Assembly (NCBI GenBank): GCA_026647295.1
Contig: JAPKHB010000117.1
Location: forward strand, 1-9,814
DNA: 9,814 bases
Reading direction: 5' to 3'
Source: Planctomycetota bacterium
GTDB lineage: Bacteria > Planctomycetota > PLA2 > JAEUHO01
Every line of letters starts with the position of its first letter. The stretch's first letter is position 1. Shown here piece by piece: positions 1 through 5,495 of this stretch. The notes below the pieces were generated by a model that was not told where the DNA came from, did not search any database, and worked only from the letters and a program-made list of their open reading frames with translations. The position numbers were made by a program, and so were the translations under genes.

Positions 1-437
1 CCGCTTCCCAGGTCAAGGCCGGCGCCGGCGCCGTGGAGGGCACGGGCGTGGCCGGGGCCACGATCACCGCCGGCAAGGCCGTCTACGAGGACCAGGCCGA
101 CGGGAAGATCAAGCTCGCCGACGCGAACCTCTCGCTGGCCGCGGCCAAGGCCCGGGGGGTCGCGCTCCACGGCGCGCTCGCCAACCAGCCGATCCGCTAC
201 CAGAAGGGCGGGAAGGTGATCCTGGGGGCGGGCGCGAACCCCGTGAAGGGGACGATCTACGGCGTCTCGGGCACGGCGGGCGGGATCGCTGCCCTCGGGA
301 GCCCGACCGGGACGGGCCCGGGGTCGAGCGACCTCGCCACGGGCTGGCACACCACGATCCTGGGCGTGGGCGACGGGGACGGGGGCCTTGACCTCGTCCC
401 CGGCGGGCCGTTCGCCAGCGGCCACGCGGTGCCCTGA
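1..437 (+). CDS. Capsid cement/decoration protein (DUF2190-like), 5' end missing
   Basis: The frame is open from base 3 (first visible residues ASQVKAGAGAVEG) to the TGA at 435-437, giving 144 visible codons. The pattern ASQVKAG..., GVAGATITAGKAVY, an ADGKIKLADA stretch, GVALHGALANQP, a GGIAALGS stretch and DLATGWHTTILGVG is that of phage cement proteins formerly called DUF2190. These small beta-rich proteins bind the outside of HK97-fold capsids and stabilise them. By comparison with the family only a few N-terminal residues are probably missing, so the start lies just upstream of the window. A GTG at 33 is in frame, but the family-like sequence runs on upstream of it, so it is not taken as the start. 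The stop overlaps the next start by one base (TGATG). The major capsid gene is expected upstream but cannot be seen. Confidence 0.8.
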   Translation, partial: ASQVKAGAGAVEGTGVAGATITAGKAVYEDQADGKIKLADANLSLAAAKARGVALHGALANQPIRYQKGGKVILGAGANPVKGTIYGVSGTAGGIAALGSPTGTGPGSSDLATGWHTTILGVGDGDGGLDLVPGGPFASGHAVP

Positions 438-760
438 TGCGCCTGGGCGAACTGCGCCACCTGCTGGTCCACGAGGTCGCGGTCGAGCAGCGCGAGCTCG
501 ACGGCGGCGTCACGACGCAGTGGGACCCCCAGGGCGTGGCCTGGGGCCGGGTCGAGCCGCTCACCGGCCGCAAACTCGAGCTCGCCCAGCGCCAGGAGCC
601 CCGGGTCACGCACCGCGTCACGCTGCGTTACCACCCCACTCTTCAGCCCCAGGACCGGCTCGTCTTTGGCGAGGGCCGGGCGCTGCACGTCCATGCCGTC
701 TTCTCCACGGACGAGGGGAAGGACGAGACGGTCGTGCTTTGCGAGGAGGTGCCGGCGTGA
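437..760 (+). CDS. Head closure / head-tail adaptor protein
   Basis: A 107-residue protein with the layout of the phage head-tail joining family (SPP1 gp16-like). It has an N-terminal MRLGELRHLLVHEV strand region, a central WGRVEPLTGRKLELAQRQEP segment, then THRVTLRYHPTLQPQDRLVF and a C-terminal beta stretch ending in ETVVLCEEV. Family members form a ring below the portal or connector that closes the filled head and docks the tail. Length is normal for the family (about 100-120). The ATG overlaps the upstream stop by one base and has no clear Shine-Dalgarno, so translational coupling to the cement gene is likely. Its own stop overlaps the next start by four bases (GTGA). Confidence 0.85.
   Translation: MRLGELRHLLVHEVAVEQRELDGGVTTQWDPQGVAWGRVEPLTGRKLELAQRQEPRVTHRVTLRYHPTLQPQDRLVFGEGRALHVHAVFSTDEGKDETVVLCEEVPA
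743..750 (+). promoter_or_regulatory. Ribosome binding site deciding the GTG start at 757
   Basis: GAGGAGGT at 743-750 is a near-perfect Shine-Dalgarno placed six bases before the GTG at 757. It supports that GTG over the much longer in-frame extension that opens at 388 and would run across the head-closure gene. Confidence 0.8.
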
Positions 761-1167
761 TCGACGAGGCCCTCCAGGACCACTGCCTCTCGGACGCGAC
801 GCTCAAGGCCCTCGTGGGCGACCGGATCTACCCCGAGTTCGCCCCGGCCAGCGCGGTCGTGCCGTACGTCCTGCGCACGCGGATCAGCAACCCGCCCCAC
901 GACCACCTCTCCGGGGAGGCCGCGATCGCAAGCCCGACCTACCAGTTCACCGTCGTCGCGGCCTCGAACCGGGAGCGAAACGCCGTCGGCGCGGCTCTTC
1001 GCGCCTGTCTCTCGCGGTACTCCGGCGCGATGGGGACCGAGGACGTCGAGGTCTCCTCGCCCGACGAGGCCGACGACGTCGAGGCGGCCGACGACGGGAG
1101 CGAGCGGCGCCTCTTCCTGCGCCGCCTGGACTTCGAGGTCTGGCACGCCCGCGAGCCCGTGAGGTGA
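757..1167 (+). CDS. Tail completion protein, DUF3168-like
   Basis: Read from GTG 757, this is 136 residues beginning (M)IDEALQDHCLSDATLKALVG, followed by DRIYPEFAPASAVVPYVLRTRIS, a region with ASPTYQFTVVAASNRERNAVG, and a C-terminal RRLFLRRLDFEVWH strand. This is the layout of DUF3168 proteins, relatives of SPP1 gp17 and other tail-completion (tail-to-head joining) factors. They sit between head-closure and tail-tube genes, as here. An acidic stretch (EDVEVSSPDEADDVEAADDG, roughly residues 92-111) precedes the last strand and is likely an exposed loop. The start is chosen on the strong Shine-Dalgarno at 743-750, the four-base GTGA overlap and the family-like N-terminus. The frame is open further upstream, but that part reads as low-complexity Arg/Pro/Gly sequence. 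Confidence 0.8.
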   Translation: MIDEALQDHCLSDATLKALVGDRIYPEFAPASAVVPYVLRTRISNPPHDHLSGEAAIASPTYQFTVVAASNRERNAVGAALRACLSRYSGAMGTEDVEVSSPDEADDVEAADDGSERRLFLRRLDFEVWHAREPVR

Positions 1168-1171
1168 CCCC

Positions 1172-1609
1172 ATGAGCAACAAGTTCGTCAGCGTCTCCAA
1201 CGGCATGCGGATCGTCTTCAGGCGCTCGGGCTTCGAGGCCGACATCCTGTCCGTCTCGCACTCGGGCGTCGCACGGGCGATCATCGAGACGAGCCACATG
1301 GGCACGCCCGAGCCCGGCGAGGACGAGATCGGGGGGAAGACCTTCATCGTGGATCCGCTCGAGGACCCCGGGGTGCTCGAACTCCAGGTCCACTACGACC
1401 CCTCCAACCCCCCGAAGCGCACCGACCCCGAGCACGCCGAGTCGATCGAGATCACCTACCGAAAGCCCAAGGGCGCCCAGACCCCGGCGCGCCTGGTGGG
1501 CGAGGGGTGGCTCCAGGAGTGGGGCGCGGAGATGAACCTCGGGGCCAAGATGACGGCGACGATGTCGGTCAAGTTCACCGGCATCCTGAGCGTCGTGAAG
1601 GCGGCCTGA
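1172..1609 (+). CDS. Major tail (tail tube) protein
   Basis: A 145-residue protein whose segments GFEADILSVSHSGVARAIIE, TSHMGTPE (about residues 41-48), FIVDPLEDPGVLELQVHYDP and a C-terminal KMTATMSVKFTGILSV strand match small siphophage tail tube subunits. These stack as hexamer rings to form the DNA conduit. The fold is expected to be the beta-sandwich shared with lambda gpV and type VI Hcp. Length is normal for the compact members. GAGGT at 1161-1165 is a good Shine-Dalgarno six bases before the ATG and overlaps the end of the upstream gene. The tail assembly chaperone gene follows after two bases, the usual arrangement. As the most abundant tail protein it should be strongly translated, which fits the clear ribosome site. 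Confidence 0.82.
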   Translation: MSNKFVSVSNGMRIVFRRSGFEADILSVSHSGVARAIIETSHMGTPEPGEDEIGGKTFIVDPLEDPGVLELQVHYDPSNPPKRTDPEHAESIEITYRKPKGAQTPARLVGEGWLQEWGAEMNLGAKMTATMSVKFTGILSVVKAA

Positions 1610-1611
1610 GC

Positions 1612-2037
1612 ATGAGCAACCTGCGTGACCAGATCCTCGCGTCCAAGGGCCTTTCGCCCGTCCCGGTCTCCTGCCCCGAGTGGGGGGAAGGGGTCGTCAT
1701 CCACGTCCACCCGCTCACGGCCGACCAGCGCGACGCGCTGGAGGAGGAGTCGACCGAGCTCGCCGCCCAGGCCGACTTCGCCCCGGGCGCCGGACGCAGG
1801 CGCCTTCACGCCCGGGCGGTGGTGCGCGCGGCCCGGGACGCCGAGGGGAAGCCCATCTTCCGCCTCGAGGACGTCGAGGCCCTGGCCGGGAAGGACGCCC
1901 GCGTGCTGGACCGTCTCTACCGGGTCGTCGACCGCCTCTCGGCCGTCAGCGAGGAGGAGGTCCAGGCGCTCCTGGGAAAATCCGCCGGGACCCCTGGCGG
2001 CGCTTCCTCTTCCGACTCTGCCGCGAGCTCCGGGTAA
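1612..2037 (+). CDS. Tail assembly chaperone, short form (G product)
   Basis: Starts MSNLRDQILASKGL at ATG 1612, two bases after the tail tube stop, with GAAGG at 1597-1601 as a modest ribosome site. The 141-residue product has VSCPEWGEGVVIHVHPLTADQRDALEEE (residues 19-46, in two blocks), then FRLEDVEALAGKD and LDRLYRVVDRLSAVSEEEVQALLGK up to residue 123. This is the usual pattern of siphophage tail chaperones (lambda gpG analogue): a small beta part followed by helices. They coat the tape measure protein and recruit tail tube subunits, and are not in the finished virion. Beyond residue 123 the reading becomes an 18-residue Ser/Gly/Ala tail, as expected when coding pressure has moved to the -1 frame. 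The frame is open upstream to 1507, but that part overlaps the tail tube gene and is not credible. Confidence 0.83.
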   Translation: MSNLRDQILASKGLSPVPVSCPEWGEGVVIHVHPLTADQRDALEEESTELAAQADFAPGAGRRRLHARAVVRAARDAEGKPIFRLEDVEALAGKDARVLDRLYRVVDRLSAVSEEEVQALLGKSAGTPGGASSSDSAASSG

Positions 2038-2270
2038 CGAGCCCGCGGCGGCTCCTCGCCGAGCTCACCTCCCGGGAGGTCTCCGAATGGGACGCCTACT
2101 TCCGGTGGCTGGACGAGGGCGCCCGACCGGAGAACTCCGTCAAGGTGACGGAGTTTCCGGCCCGGGGACGTGGGGCCGCGCGCGCCGCGCCCCTGGGCGA
2201 CGACCCGGAGGTCTCCTGGCAGCGGCTGCTCGCGTTCGCAGAGGGCGTGAACCAGGCGCGGGGGGGCTGA
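1612..2270 (+). CDS. Tail assembly chaperone, frameshifted long form (G-T fusion)
   Basis: Read as join(1612..1980, 1980..2270): 123 residues shared with the short form, then 96 residues in the -1 frame, 219 in all. The T part begins IRRDPWRRFLFRLCRELRVT and continues with LLAELTSREVSEWDAYFRWL, then a basic/proline linker and DPEVSWQRLLAFAEGVNQA. The block with 'LLAEL(T/S)S.E...W.AY.R' is the hallmark of siphophage T domains, equivalent to lambda gpGT. There the T part binds the soluble tail tube protein while G coats the tape measure. The -1 frame is open without a start codon of its own near the junction, and its stop lies one base before the next gene. The reading relies on the slippery site at 1974-1980. 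A second gene started internally is less likely, because the protein pattern runs smoothly across the shift. Confidence 0.85.
1951..2000 (+). promoter_or_regulatory. Programmed -1 ribosomal frameshift signal
   Basis: The heptamer G GGA AAA at 1974-1980 fits X XXY YYZ exactly in the zero frame (CTG GGA AAA TCC). It is one base different from lambda's GGGAAAG. It holds the only run of four A's I noticed in this GC-rich window. Upstream, GAGGAGGAGG at 1951-1960 is Shine-Dalgarno-like and ends 13 bases before the heptamer, resembling the stimulator in dnaX. Downstream, CCGCCGGG (1982-1989) can pair with CCTGGCGG (1993-2000) as an eight-pair hairpin with a three-base loop and one G-U pair. It begins only one base after the heptamer, closer than the usual five to nine, so its role is less certain than the heptamer's. 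Confidence 0.85.
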
Positions 2271-2271
2271 C

Positions 2272-2853
2272 GTGAGCAAGCGGTCCCTGGTGGTCAAGGT
2301 CGAGGGGGCGACGGAACTCACGGCCGCGTTCAACGCGCTGGCCTTTTCGGCCCAGAAGAAGGTCATGCGCCCGGCGCTTCGGGCCGGGGGGAAGGTGATC
2401 CTCGCGGCCGTGAAGGCCCGCGTGCCCAGGAAGTCCGGTGCGCTCGCTCGCGCCATCAAGTTGCGCTCGCGCGGGCGGTCGCGCAAGGTGATCGGCGTCG
2501 CGGTGTTCGTCGACAACAAGCTGATCCCGCTCAAGAAGGGCGAGGGCCAGCACAACCGCGAGGGCTTCTACCCCGCGCACCTGGAACTGGGCTACGTGCG
2601 GGGCGGGATCCGCGCCCGGCGGACCTTCACCGCGGAGGGCGTCGACCGCCTGGGGCGCCGCTACACCCGGCGGCGGGTGTCCAAGACGGTGACCGGGGGC
2701 AAGGTGATCCCGCCGCGGTCCTTCATCCGGGCGGGCTTTGACGCCGTGAAGGAGCAAGCGCTCTCGGCGATCGTGGCCGAGGCCGGCCGGAGGATGGAGC
2801 TCATCTACCAGAAGCCCAAGGCGGCCGCGTCGCTCGACGAGGGCGGGGACTGA
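2272..2853 (+). CDS. HK97 gp10-like head-tail / tail completion protein
   Basis: A 193-residue protein starting at GTG 2272, one base after the chaperone stop; a run of G's at 2260-2266 is the only ribosome-site candidate. The order of segments matches HK97 gp10-like proteins: an early helix (ATELTAAFNALAFSAQKKVM, residues 13-32), ALRAGGKVILAAVKARVPRKSGALARAI (residues 35-62), a strand VIGVAVFVDN, then FYPAHLELGY, and IPPRSFIRAGFDAVKEQALSAI (residues 146-167). The family acts at the head-tail junction or tail terminus. Residues 109-143 form a basic insertion, rich in Arg, between the LELGY strand and the PPRSFIRAGF motif; this helps make the protein longer than the usual 130-150 residues. Its place after the chaperone rather than between head closure and DUF3168 is unusual. 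Translational coupling to the upstream reading is likely. Confidence 0.75.
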   Translation: MSKRSLVVKVEGATELTAAFNALAFSAQKKVMRPALRAGGKVILAAVKARVPRKSGALARAIKLRSRGRSRKVIGVAVFVDNKLIPLKKGEGQHNREGFYPAHLELGYVRGGIRARRTFTAEGVDRLGRRYTRRRVSKTVTGGKVIPPRSFIRAGFDAVKEQALSAIVAEAGRRMELIYQKPKAAASLDEGGD

Positions 2854-2856
2854 CCC

Positions 2857-4827
2857 GTGGCCGGGACGCTCCGAAACCTCCGCGCGACCGCCACGGCCGA
2901 GGTCTCCAACCTCGAGCAGGGGATGCGGCGGGCCGCCCAGGCCACGCGCCGGGTCGGGGACGCGGCCGAGGAGGCGAGTCGCCGGGGCAGCCGGGCCATG
3001 GACAACCTCGGCCAGCGTAGCCGGGTGAGCATGGGCGTGATCGCCACGGGTGGGCGCAACGCCGTGAGCGGCCTGCTCCAGCTCAGCAGCGTGGCGGGAG
3101 GGACGGCCGGCAAGGTCGGCGGGCTCGTCTCCACGATGATCACGGGCTTTGCCAGCGGGGGCGTGATCGGGCTTGGGATCGCGGCCGTGACGAGCGCGCT
3201 CTCGTTCCTGGGGGCGAAGTCCGAGGAGGCCCGCCGGCAGCAGGAGAAGCTCCGGGAGGAGCAAGCGAAGGCCGCCGAGGAGGCCAAGCGCCTGGCCGAG
3301 GAGGCCAGGAAGGCCGCCGAGCAGAAGGCCCGGGACCTCCAGGTGATCCGGGACGAGATCGCCCTCATCAACGCCCGCTCCAAGGCCGAGGAGCGCGCGA
3401 TCGCCAACCAGATCGCGCTGCGCAAGGCCGCGGCGAAGGGCCCGGAGTTCGAGGGCCTCGAGCGGCGCCGGCAGGCGGCCGAGGAAAGCCGCCGGCGCCG
3501 CGAGGAGGAGCAGAAGGAGGCCGAGGCCTCGGCGGCGCGGGTCAAGCGCGAGGCCGAGCAGGAGGCCGAGAAGGAACGCCGGGAGGCCGAGGCGGCCCGG
3601 GAGCGTACGAAGGCCCTGGTCGACCAGGCCCGGCGCGAGTTCGAGATCCTGACGCTCACGGCCGAGCAGCTCGAGATGAAGCGCCGCCAACAGCTGATCC
3701 AGGACCTGATCAACGAGGGCAAGCGCGCGGAGGCCGAGGCCATCCGCCAGGCGATCAAGTACGCCGAGGAGAAGCAGGCCCTGGAGGAGAAGGCCAAGGA
3801 AGCGAAGAAGCAGGCCGAGGAAGCCAAGCGCGAGGAGGAGAAGCGCGTCGAGGCCCGCCGCCGGCTGGCCGACGCTGCCGCCGAAGAGGTCGAGAAGCTG
3901 CGTGAGGAGCGGGCGCTGCTCGCGGCCGGGACCGACGAACTGCGCCAGCGCGAGGAGCGCCGCCAGCGCGAGATCGAGCTGATCAAGCAGTACGGGACCG
4001 AGGCCATGAAGGTGATCCAGGAGCAGCGCCGCTTCTGGGCCGAGGAGGACGCCCGGGCGGCGAAGAAGCGGGCCGAGCAGGCCGTGGCCGCCAAGCGCAC
4101 CGAGCACCAGGCCGCCCGGGGCGTGGGCCTGGACCGCCTGGATGAGGACGGGAACCTGGTCGAGGGCAGCCTCGCCGCGGCCCGCCAGGAGCGCCGGGAG
4201 GCCACGCGCCGGCAGAAGCGCCGCCGGGCCGCCATCGGCCGGCGCATGGGGCGGTCGGTCCACAGCGGGCAGTTCTCGGGCCTGGGCGGGATCCGCTCGG
4301 GCCGGCGCATCGACCAGCGCGGGCCCTTCTCCTCGCTGATCGAGGGCGAGGGGGACATGGGCGTTCGCCGGGGCGAGGGCGGGGCGGTGGACCCCGGGGC
4401 GCGGGACCCGGTCCCGGGCGTGGGGGCTCCGGGTGACGTGCGGCCCCCGGGCTTCCCGCCGCCCCCGATCCCGGCGATCACGCCGCAGGGCGGGGCGCCC
4501 GTGGACTACCGCGACGCGCCCAAGAACCTCGCCGACGCGGCGAAGGCCGCCCAGGACACCGTGGCCGCGCTCGAGGGCCTCACCCAGCCGGCCAAGGACG
4601 CGGCCGAAGGCGCGCGCAAGACGGCCGACGCGGCCGGCGAACTCGGCGGCCCGGTGCGCGAGCTCGTGGACGGCCTGGGCTCGGCCGCCGAGGGCCTGGG
4701 CACGGTCCAGGCCACGGTGAAGGAGGCGGTGACCGGGGTCAGCCAGGTCGTCAAGGCCGTCACCGAGCTCCAGGCCGAGATGGCCCGCTTGAAGCAGGCG
4801 CTCGACATGATCGGAAAGGCCGCCTGA
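2857..4827 (+). CDS. Tail tape measure protein
   Basis: A 656-residue protein from GTG 2857, three bases after the upstream stop, with a GGGCGGGG stretch before it. Residues 1-56 are helical and charged. Residues about 57-119 are Gly/Ala-rich and hydrophobic (for example VGGLVSTMITGFASGGVIGL), a likely membrane-inserting segment. Residues about 121-460 form a very long charged coiled coil of Glu/Lys/Arg/Ala (many AEEAKR-type units). Residues about 465-545 are a Gly/Pro/Arg-rich flexible part (PPGFPPPPIP at 530-539), and 550-656 are again helical and Ala-rich. Position after the chaperone and gp10-like genes and before tail-tip genes makes a tape measure the best call. The coiled coil resembles TolA by composition only. 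Using the lambda-derived rule of about 0.15 nm per residue, the tail would be near 100 nm; this is inference. No lytic transglycosylase or peptidase motif was recognised in it. Confidence 0.8.
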   Translation: MAGTLRNLRATATAEVSNLEQGMRRAAQATRRVGDAAEEASRRGSRAMDNLGQRSRVSMGVIATGGRNAVSGLLQLSSVAGGTAGKVGGLVSTMITGFASGGVIGLGIAAVTSALSFLGAKSEEARRQQEKLREEQAKAAEEAKRLAEEARKAAEQKARDLQVIRDEIALINARSKAEERAIANQIALRKAAAKGPEFEGLERRRQAAEESRRRREEEQKEAEASAARVKREAEQEAEKERREAEAARERTKALVDQARREFEILTLTAEQLEMKRRQQLIQDLINEGKRAEAEAIRQAIKYAEEKQALEEKAKEAKKQAEEAKREEEKRVEARRRLADAAAEEVEKLREERALLAAGTDELRQREERRQREIELIKQYGTEAMKVIQEQRRFWAEEDARAAKKRAEQAVAAKRTEHQAARGVGLDRLDEDGNLVEGSLAAARQERREATRRQKRRRAAIGRRMGRSVHSGQFSGLGGIRSGRRIDQRGPFSSLIEGEGDMGVRRGEGGAVDPGARDPVPGVGAPGDVRPPGFPPPPIPAITPQGGAPVDYRDAPKNLADAAKAAQDTVAALEGLTQPAKDAAEGARKTADAAGELGGPVRELVDGLGSAAEGLGTVQATVKEAVTGVSQVVKAVTELQAEMARLKQALDMIGKAA

Positions 4828-5492
4828 TGGGCGCTGCCACGGGCCGGGTCTACTACGGGGACTTCCGCCTCTGGCGCGAGGCCATGGCGCCCGAGGAGCA
4901 CTACGCCAGGACGCAACTCCAGGAGTTCCAGGGCGTGGACCAGCCCCGCCTGCTGGTGATCGCGGCCAGCGCAAACGCGGGCCTTGACCTTGAGTGCCGG
5001 TGCCTGGGCTTCCCCAACCCGGGTTCGAAGACCCGGTCGGGGTGGCTGGCCGTGAAGCGCGGCCTGCGCCTTGGCATGGACGCCCGGATCCACCGCACGG
5101 ACCCGGTCGTGTGGGTCGACGACGACACCACGCTGCGCGTTCTCACGGCCGTCGGGGGCTCGCCGGCCTACGAGGTGGCGGGCGGGCACCCCTACGCCAA
5201 CGGCGACGTCGTGCTCGTGCGCCGGGCCGGCGTCGGGCTCTTCTCGCTTGGGCAGGTTCTGAATGCCACGGCCACGGCCTTCGACCTCTCCTCGCTCCTG
5301 GTCGGGATCCCGGTCCATGCCATCCAGATCGGCGACGAGGTCCTCCTCGTCGAGGCCTACTGGCTCGGGATGGTCTGGCGGGACTTTGAGCCCAAGAACG
5401 AGGCGGGCTGGTGGGCCCGGGAGGTCGTCTACACCTTCCGCGGCTCGGGCACCTCGAGCTACGCGCGCACCGCCGCGGCGGTCGGGAGCTGA
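4827..5492 (+). CDS. Putative minor tail protein of unknown family (distal-tail position)
   Basis: A 221-residue protein not recognised by sequence. The ATG overlaps the tape measure stop by one base (TGATG), and GGAAAGG at 4813-4819 lies seven bases upstream. The first 35 residues are aromatic and charged (VYYGDFRLWREAM). Residues about 41-60 hold RLLVIAASANAGLDLECRCL. The second half (about 120-185) reads as repeated beta strands: HPYANGDVVLVRRAG and HAIQIGDEVLLVEAYWLGMV share a 'GD.V.LV' turn. The C-terminus is Trp/Tyr-rich then Ser/Ala-rich. No signal peptide or membrane segment is evident. In siphophages the gene between tape measure and hub usually encodes the distal tail (Dit) protein, so a structural tail-tip role is inferred from position. 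It shares a reading frame with the next gene, separated from its start by TGA and one codon. Confidence 0.6.
   Translation: MGAATGRVYYGDFRLWREAMAPEEHYARTQLQEFQGVDQPRLLVIAASANAGLDLECRCLGFPNPGSKTRSGWLAVKRGLRLGMDARIHRTDPVVWVDDDTTLRVLTAVGGSPAYEVAGGHPYANGDVVLVRRAGVGLFSLGQVLNATATAFDLSSLLVGIPVHAIQIGDEVLLVEAYWLGMVWRDFEPKNEAGWWAREVVYTFRGSGTSSYARTAAAVGS
5484..5488 (+). promoter_or_regulatory. Ribosome binding site for the large tail-tip gene
   Basis: GGGAG at 5484-5488 lies seven bases before the GTG at 5496. Because the same frame is closed by TGA at 5490-5492, this GTG is the first possible start for the large downstream frame, and the site supports it. Confidence 0.6.
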
Positions 5493-5495
5493 CCG

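Noticed and set aside
388..756. N-terminal extension of the DUF3168-like gene back to 388
   Set aside because: It overlaps the cement and head-closure genes completely and reads as Arg/Pro-rich nonsense. The strong ribosome site at 743-750 sets the start at 757.
1507..1611. N-terminal extension of the tail chaperone back to 1507
   Set aside because: It overlaps the end of the tail tube gene, and the family-like sequence begins at ATG 1612.
1982..2000. GC-rich hairpin as a transcription terminator
   Set aside because: No run of T's follows it, it lies inside a coding region, and the downstream genes belong to the same operon. Its place after the slippery heptamer suits a recoding role better.
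3220..4236. Tandem repeat or TolA/SMC homologue
   Set aside because: The recurring Glu/Ala/Lys/Arg codons are irregular and follow heptad coiled-coil periodicity, not an exact DNA repeat. Similarity to TolA or SMC is by composition only.
2140..4974. 944-codon open frame on the - strand
   Set aside because: It lies antisense to the gp10-like and tape measure genes. Its protein is low-complexity Leu/Arg/Gly/Pro, as expected from reading high-GC coding sequence backwards, and it has no recognisable family pattern.
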